Source: a virus
DNA: 64,000 nt
Virus record (IMG/VR): IMGVR_UViG_3300035670_011224
Coordinates: 88,430 to 152,429 of that record
Reading direction: 5' to 3' (one strand)
Numbering within the stretch: the first letter of the stretch is position 1; each line of letters begins with the position of its first letter. Below the pieces are notes generated by a model. It searched no databases. It was not told where the DNA came from and saw only the letters and a list, made by a program, of their open reading frames with translations. Shown piece after piece: positions 35,352 through 43,524 of this stretch. Position numbers and translations under genes: made by a program.

Positions 35352-36257
35352 CTACAATGGTTTAATATGAAATCTATCAAGAATAGATTTTAGATTTCCT
35401 GTTCTTCTATCTATATTCAGTACCAATGCGCCAGCCAAAACTTTATCTATATTATTTTTTGTTGTATTTAGAGGATGCTTTCCGATAGATATTATCTTTT
35501 TTCCTAAAATTCCAGCTTCATATAAAGTAGTTGACGTTAGACCAATCACCAAGGAAGATGAGGCTGCTAACTCCATAAAAGATATTGACTTATCATTTAC
35601 TATTGAAATCCTGTCGGATGATACTAGTTTCGTATAATTATCATTCCATGATATAAAATATTTATTAAAATTATTTTTTGGATGTGTTTTAATTATAATT
35701 TTATATTTTGGATATTCTTTTATAACATCAACAATAAACTCATACATATTTTTATATTTGGTATAGTATAATATTTGACTATCATTTTCTATTTGTAAAG
35801 GTATAAGTATATAATTTTTATCGTCTATAGTATATTTTGATTGTAACAACGATCTTTGATAGTATAAATACTCTATATCAGAATTATTGATCCAAGATAA
35901 ATCATAATTTAAGATAGAATCTCCACAAAATCCCAAAGGATCAATAAAAAAATTATCAGATTGAGGAAGCATACCCCATTCTATGTAGCACTTAGGAATA
36001 TTTTTTTCATTACATAATTTAGTAATTAACGGACCATAGCATTGCATACCATTCCAAATCACTACAAAATTAGCATATTTTATTTGATTAACAAAATCCC
36101 AAAATACTGCTATTGGATATTTAATATTTTTTTGACTTAATTCCGATATGCCTTCATGTCTATACTCCAGTTCATATTCTAAAGCAAAGTTTTTTACTAA
36201 ATCTAACTCATAAGGCTGCTCATGTCCATGACCATAATGAATTAAAGTTTTTATCAT
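35352..36257 (-). CDS. Capsule-polysaccharide synthesis-type protein
   Basis: This 301-residue protein resembles Capsule_synth/KpsS-type GT-B proteins. It shows LIPLQIENDSQILYYTKYKN, YKIIIKTHPKNNFN with the H-P motif of that superfamily, and AASSSLVIGLTSTTLYEAGI (S/T-rich donor loop). It is probably a glycosyltransferase acting on a sugar of Kdo or capsule type, though the sugar cannot be read from sequence. It overlaps the epimerase-like gene by four bases. Confidence 0.65.
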   Translation of the reverse strand: MIKTLIHYGHGHEQPYELDLVKNFALEYELEYRHEGISELSQKNIKYPIAVFWDFVNQIKYANFVVIWNGMQCYGPLITKLCNEKNIPKCYIEWGMLPQSDNFFIDPLGFCGDSILNYDLSWINNSDIEYLYYQRSLLQSKYTIDDKNYILIPLQIENDSQILYYTKYKNMYEFIVDVIKEYPKYKIIIKTHPKNNFNKYFISWNDNYTKLVSSDRISIVNDKSISFMELAASSSLVIGLTSTTLYEAGILGKKIISIGKHPLNTTKNNIDKVLAGALVLNIDRRTGNLKSILDRFHIKPL

Positions 36258-36883
36258 GGTATCTGTAATATTTGATACTTATAGCAATTATTAATATTTA
36301 ATATTATGCCTAATAAGTATAAACTAAATTCTTTTACATATACACATCCATTACTTTGTGATGGTATATTATTGGTATTTTTCCAGTAAAAATTATTATC
36401 TCTATATTCGAACCTATTTGTATAGTCGTTGTGTCCGTAGATTGCACCCGGTCTAATTATGATAGAATCAATACTTAGTGATAGTACATATTTTTCTAAT
36501 TCTTTTTTATTGTAACAATACCAGTAGTAAGGATCATTCACATCTTGTTTGTTTAAAACATTATCATCTAGTACACTTTGAGTAGATATTAAAAGATATT
36601 TTTTACAGTTAATATACTGTATTGTGTTTTTATACTGTTCAACATTATAACATGAAAAATCTACCACTATATCAAAAAATTTATTCATAAGATTTGAACA
36701 AGACAATCCGTTGTTCCTATCGATATAGATATGTTCTAAATCTTTAAATATTGTTTTATTGGTTACTCCTCTATTTGCTAGTGATATATTAATATTAGTA
36801 TTTTGTATTGTTGTTTCCACAAAGTCTTTACCAACCATTTGTGTTCCGCCAAGAACTAGAATTTTTAAATTGCTATTATCCAA
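36254..36883 (-). CDS. NAD-dependent epimerase/dehydratase-like protein
   Basis: This 209-residue atypical SDR protein with the GGTQMVGKD dinucleotide loop (residues about 12-20) and YCYNKKELE providing the Y-x3-K pair, followed by IIRPGAIYGHNDYT. It is shorter than full epimerases (about 310 residues), lacking much of the substrate-binding C-terminal part. It overlaps both neighbours and probably makes a sugar-nucleotide intermediate or has lost activity. Confidence 0.65.
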   Translation of the reverse strand: MDNSNLKILVLGGTQMVGKDFVETTIQNTNINISLANRGVTNKTIFKDLEHIYIDRNNGLSCSNLMNKFFDIVVDFSCYNVEQYKNTIQYINCKKYLLISTQSVLDDNVLNKQDVNDPYYWYCYNKKELEKYVLSLSIDSIIIRPGAIYGHNDYTNRFEYRDNNFYWKNTNNIPSQSNGCVYVKEFSLYLLGIILNINNCYKYQILQIP

Positions 36884-38150
36884 TTATATCTCCTAAAATT
36901 TTACCATTATCAATAATTTTAACAGGTCTATTTCCTGGAGCTATTAGATGTTTATTATGATCAATACCTAATAGATTATATAGTGTGGCGCCCCAGTCCT
37001 CTACACTCACCGGATCGTCCTGTGGTTCGCTTGCTGTGTCGTTGCTGGAGCCGTATACCAGCCCTTTTTTAATTCCTCCCCCTGCCATGACTATAGAAAA
37101 AACACGCGGCCAATGATCTCGTCCAGCGGTTGGATTTATTTTTGGAGTACGACCAAATTCTGTGGCAACACAAACTAGTGTTGAATCTAATAGACCTTTT
37201 TCATCTAAATCGTTTATTAATGCAGAAAAAGCTTTGTCAAAAGATGGCAATTGACTGCCTATATTTAGCGCTATATTATCGTGATGATCCCATCCGCCAT
37301 AAGTTACATTCACGAATCTGACCCCGGCTTCTACCAATCTTCTGCTTAGTAGTAGCCTCATTCCCGCCGCAGTTTTACCATAAATTTCTTTGGTCTTATC
37401 GTCTTCTTTGTTAATATCGAATGCTTGTATAGCCTGAGACGAATTCATAATATTATAAGCATTTTGATAAAAAGAATTCATAGAATCCAAAGAGTCGGAC
37501 TTTTGCCTAACATTGAACTCTTTGTTGACTATTTCTAGCATCGCTTTTCTTTTATCAAATCTATTTACAGATATTCCATCTGGTAATGTTAAATCTCTAA
37601 CTTTAAAGTTTGGATCTTCTGGATTTCCACCAAGACTAAATGATGAATAACTATGACTAAGATATCCGGCACCAGCAAATTCATTAGGTACATTTGGTAC
37701 TGTTATATACGGAGGTAAATTATTCCTGACTCCTAATTGTTGACTGACTACTGATCCTAAACTTGGATACTGAATGGCTGGACTAGGACGATATCCAGTA
37801 AACATATTATTAGTTCCACGCTCATGTGCTGTTTCACTATGAGTCATGGATCTGATAATGCTAATTTTGTTCGCTATTTTTGCAGTTTCTGTTAAGTATT
37901 GACTAAAAAATATTCCAGGAATACTAGTTGATATACTATTTAAAGGACCCCTATAATCAACTGGACTATTCGGTTTTGGATCAAATGTTTCTTGATGAGC
38001 ATATCCACCAGGTAGATAAATATAAATCACTGACTGTGCTTTTGCTTCCTTCACAGAAGGTTCTTCTGCTCTTAATTTTAGGTAGTCTCCAAGATTTAGT
38101 CCTAGATATCCTAAAACACCCGTATTTACAAAGCCTCTTCTGTTAAACAT
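36876..38150 (-). CDS. DUF1501 protein (alkaline-phosphatase superfamily)
   Basis: This 424-residue protein with an N-terminal twin-arginine-like FNRRGFVNTGVLG and the DUF1501 landmarks: IYLPGGYAHQETFDPKP, SIIRSMTHSETAH, FVNVTYGGWDHHDN, TEFGRTPKIN and GRDHWPRVFS. The family is exported by the Tat system, abundant in Planctomycetes, and related to sulfatases/alkaline phosphatases. It is separated from the other two DUF1501 genes and lies between an epimerase-like gene and a glycosyltransferase. Its reaction is unknown; hydrolysis of a sulfate or phosphate ester is the family-based guess. Confidence 0.88.
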   Translation of the reverse strand: MFNRRGFVNTGVLGYLGLNLGDYLKLRAEEPSVKEAKAQSVIYIYLPGGYAHQETFDPKPNSPVDYRGPLNSISTSIPGIFFSQYLTETAKIANKISIIRSMTHSETAHERGTNNMFTGYRPSPAIQYPSLGSVVSQQLGVRNNLPPYITVPNVPNEFAGAGYLSHSYSSFSLGGNPEDPNFKVRDLTLPDGISVNRFDKRKAMLEIVNKEFNVRQKSDSLDSMNSFYQNAYNIMNSSQAIQAFDINKEDDKTKEIYGKTAAGMRLLLSRRLVEAGVRFVNVTYGGWDHHDNIALNIGSQLPSFDKAFSALINDLDEKGLLDSTLVCVATEFGRTPKINPTAGRDHWPRVFSIVMAGGGIKKGLVYGSSNDTASEPQDDPVSVEDWGATLYNLLGIDHNKHLIAPGNRPVKIIDNGKILGDIIG

Positions 38151-38183
38151 AAATATCCTTTTCTAAGTAAAATTATTATCTCA

Positions 38184-38915
38184 CTAATTATTATAGAGAA
38201 AATCTCTAGCCAAACAATCTTCTTCTTGGTTTAAATTAAGATATATCTTATGTTCTTCAAATTTTCTATAATTATTAGCTATATCTGCTCTTCCACGAAG
38301 ACATTTAGCGTATAGTTCTTGCTCCGTTCTTGAAAAATAATGATTTAATTGAGCAATAGACCAGTTTGCGCTTTTTGTATATGCTCCGTGACACTTTTCT
38401 TTATCTAGATTACACCAAGTATTCAGAATATTATGAATACTAACACAGTTGTCAATTGGTAATTTGACTATTGATTTTATGTGTTTATTTGGAATAAAAT
38501 CTACTGAACTTTTTTTAATGAATCTTTTTAAGGTACTATATTCATTAGCAATAATTTTTTTAAGATTATTATCTCCAAAAAAAGCCCAGTTTATACCCAG
38601 AGCATCACATTCGGTATAATCTTTTAAAAACGAATTGATATTATTATGTTTTTTAAGGACTAAATATTCGTCTATATCAAAAAATGCAGCCCAATCATAT
38701 CCACTGGATTTATTTTTTACAAAATCGTTGTATGCATATAGTTGTTTACCGGAACCATTTACTGAAAAAATGGAAACTTTTTCATTGTCGGATTCATACA
38801 GCCAATCATTAGTATATATAAATATATGATCAAATCCTAGCTTAGTATGATATTTTATCCATTCATCAATATAATGGTCTTCATTTTTTGCTATGCATAC
38901 AATACAAGTATTCAT
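38184..38915 (-). CDS. GT92/DUF23-like glycosyltransferase
   Basis: This 243-residue protein with CIVCIAKNEDHYIDEWIKYH, IFIYTND and FFDIDEYLVL (DxD). Towards the end is SIAQLNHYFSRTEQELYAKCLRGRAD, with a family-typical histidine. This is the arrangement of GT92/glycosyltransferase family 2-related enzymes, usually galactosyl- or other sugar transferases. It starts one base after the RuvB stop region, so the two genes may share a transcript. Confidence 0.75.
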   Translation of the reverse strand: MNTCIVCIAKNEDHYIDEWIKYHTKLGFDHIFIYTNDWLYESDNEKVSIFSVNGSGKQLYAYNDFVKNKSSGYDWAAFFDIDEYLVLKKHNNINSFLKDYTECDALGINWAFFGDNNLKKIIANEYSTLKRFIKKSSVDFIPNKHIKSIVKLPIDNCVSIHNILNTWCNLDKEKCHGAYTKSANWSIAQLNHYFSRTEQELYAKCLRGRADIANNYRKFEEHKIYLNLNQEEDCLARDFLYNN

Positions 38916-38916
38916 G

Positions 38917-39819
38917 TCATGTTTTTATATAGTTTCCTATCACTCTACCCTTTTGGGTTCGTGATATAAACTTTTTTCTAACCAAATATGGCTCTATGCT
39001 ATTTTCAATAGTTTCTACAGCAATACCAGTAAGAGAAGATATTGCTTTTAAGCCTAATGGATTACCTTTATTGCTTAGTAGTAGATTCAAATACATTCTA
39101 TCATAAGCATCCAATCCGTCTTTATCAATACCTTGAATACTAAAAATCTCATCTATAGATTCTGTAGAATTTGGATGACAGGTCTTGTAATTTTTATACC
39201 ATTGTAATCTAGAGTTTAGAATTCTAGGAGTTCCTTTGCTTCTTTTAGCAATCTCAACAAGATCAGTCTCATCAATAGAAATAGAGAGTTTATCACAGTT
39301 CGATCTTGCTAGTTTAGCTAAATCAGTATCGTTATAAAAACTAAGATGTTCTTTGATGCTGAATCTATCATAAAATGGTTGACTTAAACTACCGCCGCTA
39401 GTTGTTGCTCCTACCAAAGTAAAAGCTGGAAGATCAATAGTTTCTGGTTTTTTCTCTAGAGTAATAGTTAATACAAAGTCTTCCATAACAGGATACAAAA
39501 ATTCTTCGACCAGTTTAGGTAATCTATGAATTTCATCAATAAATAGAACTGATCGTGGTGCAATTCCCATAAGATACGGAATAATATTTTTAACACTTCT
39601 GAGATTTGCCGCGTTGGTTGTATACAGATTCACGTTCAATTCGTTGGCGATAGCACTCGCTATGGTAGTTTTGCCAAGGCCCGGTGGCCCATCTATTAAA
39701 GTATGTGGCATCACGGTTGATGTTTTTAAACAGCCCGTCACGCTGACTTTTAGCCTGTTAATCACATCATCTTGCCCAAGAATTTCGCTAAATTTAGTTG
39801 GCCTTATACCTTTAGACAT
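38917..39819 (-). CDS. ruvB: RuvB-like Holliday-junction branch-migration ATPase
   Basis: This 300-residue AAA+ protein with Walker A GPPGLGKTT (44-52), Walker B LFIDEIHR (92-99), sensor-1 GATT (137-140), arginine-finger-like YDR (152) and a C-terminal winged helix (GLKAISSLTGIAVETIENSI ... RKKFISRTQKGRV). RuvB pumps DNA through Holliday junctions with RuvA. It is slightly shorter than bacterial RuvB (about 335). The upstream gene encodes a RuvA-domain-III-like protein, and an endonuclease VII is present at 63494, so a branch-migration/resolution set is possible. Confidence 0.9.
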   Translation of the reverse strand: MSKGIRPTKFSEILGQDDVINRLKVSVTGCLKTSTVMPHTLIDGPPGLGKTTIASAIANELNVNLYTTNAANLRSVKNIIPYLMGIAPRSVLFIDEIHRLPKLVEEFLYPVMEDFVLTITLEKKPETIDLPAFTLVGATTSGGSLSQPFYDRFSIKEHLSFYNDTDLAKLARSNCDKLSISIDETDLVEIAKRSKGTPRILNSRLQWYKNYKTCHPNSTESIDEIFSIQGIDKDGLDAYDRMYLNLLLSNKGNPLGLKAISSLTGIAVETIENSIEPYLVRKKFISRTQKGRVIGNYIKT

Positions 39820-40234
39820 TTTTTATCTCCAATGATTTTAATGATAACTCAATAAGTTGTACGGCATTATCGGTTTGATTAATTAGATACGTTTTAGTTA
39901 GTATGTCTTTAGCCTCTTGGTCTTCAAAGCCATACTGAACCAGTATTTTAACACATTTGTTTAACAAGTCAACCGGAATTCTTAATTCAGATTTATTGTG
40001 TTCTATTGCATCCTCGTTTGCGTTGGGTTTTTGCTTTACTTTAGATTGATTGCTATATTTGATTTTTATGTTGTCTATTGTTTTTGGCCTAAACACTGTT
40101 CCACAATCACAAACAATCTTGAAATTTTTGGTCTTGACTTCTCGTAAAAATAACCAATGATTAGCACCACAATTTTCAGACGGACATCTATATAGAAAAG
40201 AAGCATCAACCTCAATCGGTTTCAGGTGTTTCAT
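39812..40234 (-). CDS. Zinc-ribbon protein with RuvA-domain-III-like C-terminus
   Basis: This 140-residue protein. The N-terminus is a zinc ribbon (C17, C22, C42, C44). Residues about 89-136 read LLNKCVKILVQYGFEDQEAK followed by a LIELSLKSLE end. This matches, in order, the E. coli RuvA domain III pattern x-V-x-x-LV-x-x-G-(Y/F)-x-x-x-EA-x-x ending in LI-x-x-(A/S)L-x-x-(A/S)L. It lacks the junction-binding RuvA domains I-II. It overlaps the RuvB gene by eight bases, so it is probably its adaptor. Zinc-ribbon target unknown. Confidence 0.65.
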   Translation of the reverse strand: MKHLKPIEVDASFLYRCPSENCGANHWLFLREVKTKNFKIVCDCGTVFRPKTIDNIKIKYSNQSKVKQKPNANEDAIEHNKSELRIPVDLLNKCVKILVQYGFEDQEAKDILTKTYLINQTDNAVQLIELSLKSLEIKNV

Positions 40235-40628
40235 CGTCTTTTATCCAGAAAACAAAATCATTGATTTGTTCATCATAAGCGGACTCTATCATACCCTTGC
40301 TTGCTAATGATGATAGCATATTACTAACTAGTCGTCCATTCATTTCTTCTATAATTTGTGAAAATATTTTCTCATCAATTAAGTATCTTGACTCATTTGT
40401 GATTTTATGTTTTTGTTCTTTAGCCAGACTCTTAACTATCACCAGAGATTCTTGCTGAGTTAAAATTTGATCCATCTCCTCCAAATCATCTTGACTAATT
40501 TCTGTAATAAGTTTTGTAAACTCGTCAGGATCATCTCCTATGCTTTTATCGAAACCATTGAATACAAGTTTTCTGGCCGACCTTGTAAACTCTTCTAAAT
40601 CATCTATAATATAGTTTTGTTTACCCAT
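40212..40628 (-). CDS. Hypothetical helical protein upstream of the RuvB pair
   Basis: This 138-residue, mainly helical and acidic protein. The C-terminal part (SQIIEEMNGRLVSNMLSSLA, then a MIESAYDEQINDFVFWIKDD stretch) has a winged-helix-like feel. No membrane segment. It overlaps the zinc-ribbon gene by 23 bases and so is likely translated from the same message as the RuvB pair. Function unknown; a DNA-binding helper is possible. Confidence 0.5.
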   Translation of the reverse strand: MGKQNYIIDDLEEFTRSARKLVFNGFDKSIGDDPDEFTKLITEISQDDLEEMDQILTQQESLVIVKSLAKEQKHKITNESRYLIDEKIFSQIIEEMNGRLVSNMLSSLASKGMIESAYDEQINDFVFWIKDDETPETD

Positions 40629-40642
40629 ATATTTCTCCGTAT

Positions 40643-41038
40643 TTAATTTAGGATATCAAATAATCCTTTGTAGTAATGTGGTTGTAATACAAAATGAACA
40701 GCATGACTTTGAATGTGGTTTAAGTACTCTCTGGCTAATCCAGCGTTAGCAAAGTACTCTTTTTTCCATATGGGTTGTTTCTGATAGTTAATCCCCAAAT
40801 ACTGGAAGTTTTTAGACTTCTCAGTATTGGAGAAATAACTATTCACAGGAAACGACTTTTTGGGAAAATTAACATACCACACATTTGATGATCCTTCGAC
40901 TATATCATTTAGAGCATCATATAGCATTTTACCCCAAGCGTCCCAAGCGGCGGGATCAAACTTGAAATAGTGCTTATATTTATCTTGAGCATCATCATAA
41001 TCATACTCATCGTTGTAGTTGTCATCGTCTTGGTGCAT
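40643..41038 (-). CDS. Hypothetical protein
   Basis: This 131-residue soluble protein with an acidic N-terminus (DDDNYNDEYDYDDAQD) and aromatic-rich remainder (DAWGKMLYDALND, YVNFPKK, PHYYKGLFDI). No domain recognised. Placed in the RuvB/primase transcription block by strand and small gaps. Confidence 0.5.
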   Translation of the reverse strand: MHQDDDNYNDEYDYDDAQDKYKHYFKFDPAAWDAWGKMLYDALNDIVEGSSNVWYVNFPKKSFPVNSYFSNTEKSKNFQYLGINYQKQPIWKKEYFANAGLAREYLNHIQSHAVHFVLQPHYYKGLFDILN

Positions 41039-41043
41039 AGTAT

Positions 41044-41301
41044 TTATCTATCACTATATCTGTGTTGATAGGCTACGTTTTTACGATTTCGTCCTCTACG
41101 ACCCTTAAAACCTAATCTTCTTATGATATTATTAATTGTTTGCCAACTAAGATAATACTTATTGCCATAAAAAGTATTCTTTTGAAAATAATAGTAAAGA
41201 TCTCTTGCTGATCCCGACTCATTCATTAGTTCAATAAATTTCTTTTTAGCTTCTTCATCAGTCAATAAAAGCTGTAAAAGAGGATTAATATGTCTACCCA
41301 T
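41044..41301 (-). CDS. Small basic, probably DNA-binding protein
   Basis: This 85-residue protein ending RRLGFKGRRGRNRKNVAYQH. A likely helix-turn-helix (SWQTINNIIRRLGFKG, residues about 51-67) is preceded by LTDEEAKKKFIELMNESGSA. The AAGGAGAAAACAA ribosome site is good. A long stem-loop lies just upstream and could be an operator or processing site. Function unknown; a small regulator fits best. Confidence 0.5.
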   Translation of the reverse strand: MGRHINPLLQLLLTDEEAKKKFIELMNESGSARDLYYYFQKNTFYGNKYYLSWQTINNIIRRLGFKGRRGRNRKNVAYQHRYSDR

Positions 41302-41322
41302 TTGTTTTCTCCTTATATGGTT

Positions 41323-41359
41323 GTGTCAAAGGGTATAGAGTCTCCTATACCCCTGACAC
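41323..41359 (-). other. Long imperfect stem-loop before the small DNA-binding gene
   Basis: GTGTCA pairs with TGACAC and GGGTATAG with CTATACCC, giving a two-part stem of 14 bp with small bulges and a five-base loop. There is no T-tract on either side, so a terminator is unlikely. It may be an RNA-processing site or protein-binding inverted repeat. Confidence 0.6.
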
Positions 41360-41366
41360 GGAACCC

Positions 41367-42509
41367 TCATCCAATACAAAACTTGTCACTAAGTTGATTA
41401 GCCAAATCTTTTGCAGCACTACTAAGGAAACGATTATTACTAAAGTAGAGAGGCGTTGAGACTTGATTAAGGAACTCTACAACGGTCTTTAAAAGTTTGG
41501 TCTGCTGACCATCAAGGTTTATATCCTCGTCAGGCAGAACGTCCTTTGACTCCGTAGACCCATTCTCATCGTCCATCAGAGTATCGTCATCATTCGGATG
41601 GACCGGCACTGGATCGCCATAAGTCTTATACATTTTAGTTTTCTGGAAATAAACAGCCTTCTGATTATTAAGATCCTCTGTGCTGTTTGTATAAGTCATC
41701 TGGTTGAGAATATCAGCAGCAACATTAACTGATACTGGAACACCAGTAATATCAGACTGCTTATAAGCCTTAGCATAACCCTTATACCATTCGTCGCTAC
41801 ATTTCTCAGGAATTATCTGTAGAGTAGCGGGTTGACCAGTAAGAGCAGACTTTAGATCGGCAACATTAATTGGTTGACCAGTACTACCATAAAGAATACT
41901 GGTAAAATAAGGAGCCTTCTTTTCCCATTCCTTACGCCACCAAGTATATGGTACACGATAAATCTGATTGGGCTTAATCGCCCTTGGATCGCCATCAAAA
42001 TAGTTTACCAACTTCTTTTGAAGGCCATTCCAGAAAGTTTTGTTGCTTCCAACAATTTTACGACTAGCATCATCAAAAATCCAGTAACACTGATAGCCAT
42101 TACGAGTATCAACTACCCAACTAGGCTTAACTGGAAAATCATTGATCTTTTTGAGGAATTGCTTTTTCTTAGTCATAACAACGCTGGGCTTAAAATACTT
42201 TCCGTCGCTATCACGACCAGCGTCCATATCACAAAAACAGCAAGTAAATTGGTTGATAGCATATAGTTTACGTCCACCATTTACATAAAAATAAACATCT
42301 GAGTGGTTTGAGATATTAGCCTGTAGAGCATATTCAAGATTACTAGTATGATTCATACTGCTAATCTTCTTACGAGGATTGCCATTATAAACAAAGATGT
42401 TGTTCTGTCTAAAAGAACTCAAAAACCTATGCTGTTCTGCTGCGTATCCATTAGCATGAGGATTATTATTCTTATCGAAAGGATTAAACCCAATATTATC
42501 GCTAAACAT
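41367..42509 (-). CDS. AEP-type (RepB-like) DNA primase
   Basis: The start at 42509 (MFSDNIGFN) has AAGGAATACTAAA just upstream; a longer form would run into a tRNA-like element. The 380-residue product shows FCDMDAG (residues about 92-98, metal-binding DxD of archaeo-eukaryotic primases), PSWVVDTRNGYQCYWIF (the s-x-H segment, with Q in place of H), and FDGDPRAIKPNQIYRVPYTWW, typical of RepB-family primases. The C-terminal 140 residues are acidic and probably flexible. It likely primes DNA replication. The family level is fairly sure; the polymerase activity is not. Confidence 0.7.
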   Translation of the reverse strand: MFSDNIGFNPFDKNNNPHANGYAAEQHRFLSSFRQNNIFVYNGNPRKKISSMNHTSNLEYALQANISNHSDVYFYVNGGRKLYAINQFTCCFCDMDAGRDSDGKYFKPSVVMTKKKQFLKKINDFPVKPSWVVDTRNGYQCYWIFDDASRKIVGSNKTFWNGLQKKLVNYFDGDPRAIKPNQIYRVPYTWWRKEWEKKAPYFTSILYGSTGQPINVADLKSALTGQPATLQIIPEKCSDEWYKGYAKAYKQSDITGVPVSVNVAADILNQMTYTNSTEDLNNQKAVYFQKTKMYKTYGDPVPVHPNDDDTLMDDENGSTESKDVLPDEDINLDGQQTKLLKTVVEFLNQVSTPLYFSNNRFLSSAAKDLANQLSDKFCIG

Positions 42510-42574
42510 TTTAGTATTCCTTATTTCCTTAAAATTTGTTGGGAAAGGCACCACACCTATCATAGTCAACAAAA

Positions 42575-42624
42575 GAGTGTTGGCGGGATCGAACCGCCAT
42601 AGCCCATATTTCTATTGCTCACTC
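42575..42624 (-). other. Truncated tRNA-like element
   Basis: A perfect T-arm GGCGG-TTCGATC-CCGCC (42582-42598) is followed by AACACTC, whose last five bases pair with GAGTG about 45 bases upstream (42620-42624). Only 21 bases lie between, too few for D and anticodon arms. It starts 8 bases after the rIIB stop and ends in TTTTGTT. It may be a decayed tRNA, a mini tRNA-like processing signal, or a terminator. Confidence 0.5.
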
Positions 42625-42632
42625 CGTTTTTA

Positions 42633-43496
42633 TCAAACATAATCCTGATCAGGATCATAGTCTTCATCTTCATCTTCATCTTCATCTTCGTACTGATTCC
42701 AGTAATCATCATCATACTCATCGTATAACTGCTCTTCATCGTCATCATAAGAGTCTTCGCTAAACTCAGCCTTGTAAAGAGGCTTTAGGAGTTCACCTTG
42801 ATATTCACCAACAACTTCATATCGACAAGTACGAAGTTTTTCATGATTACAATCACTAGGAACACTGACTACATCCTTGGGATTGATCTTAACGATCATA
42901 ATATGATCGCCACTATCAGCACTACCATAATTAGCCACATAGTTCAAAGCACCAGCATGAAGTCCCTGAGAGCAACCAACACTACGATTATCGTCAACCT
43001 TAGCCCTATTCATTTGGCAAACTTTGCCAACATGGTTGTCAAATGTACCAGCATACTTATCCATATAATCGCTACGAACAGCCTTATATGCTAGAAAATG
43101 ACCATCCTCAGTTATTGGCAGATGTTCATGCTCCAAGAAATCATACAGTTCCTTTTGGCTCTGCATACTAGGATTTTCCATAAGATTATTCAAGAAGTTT
43201 ACAAGAGGCTGAAACGGTAATCCCTTACTCATAAACTCTAGAATACGCTTACTAATGCTACCATGAACTTCTTCGCCATCAAAAAGCACCTTGCCGTTCT
43301 TGACTTCAACCAGACCATCACTAAATGATGATACTGCCTTTTCAATATCCACCAGATCTAGCAACTCATCATTTGTTGCTGTTGGTAGAGCCTCAAGAAT
43401 CAACTTGTAATTAATATGATCTGGAATAACTTGATAAGCCTTATTATTCAAGATCAGTGTCAAATTACCATCAACCCACATAAACGGAACGCTCAT
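42633..43496 (-). CDS. rIIB-like protein
   Basis: This 287-residue protein, directly downstream of rIIA as in T4. Residues about 120-215 carry the rIIB pattern: FLEHEHLPITEDGHFLAYKA, AGTFDNHVGKV, and RSVGCSQGLHAGALNYV. The C-terminus is an unusual acidic tail (DEDEDEDEDYD). A GAGGAG ribosome site precedes the ATG. RII proteins are membrane-associated and affect lysis timing and exclusion in T4; the same role here is inferred. Confidence 0.8.
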   Translation of the reverse strand: MSVPFMWVDGNLTLILNNKAYQVIPDHINYKLILEALPTATNDELLDLVDIEKAVSSFSDGLVEVKNGKVLFDGEEVHGSISKRILEFMSKGLPFQPLVNFLNNLMENPSMQSQKELYDFLEHEHLPITEDGHFLAYKAVRSDYMDKYAGTFDNHVGKVCQMNRAKVDDNRSVGCSQGLHAGALNYVANYGSADSGDHIMIVKINPKDVVSVPSDCNHEKLRTCRYEVVGEYQGELLKPLYKAEFSEDSYDDDEEQLYDEYDDDYWNQYEDEDEDEDEDYDPDQDYV

Positions 43497-43524
43497 TTTA
43501 ATTTCTCCTCTTTTCCTGTGAAAT

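Noticed and set aside
42510-42572. Longer primase N-terminus from 42572
   Set aside because: It starts at the edge of the tRNA-like element and lacks a ribosome site; MFSDN at 42509 has AAGGAAT upstream.
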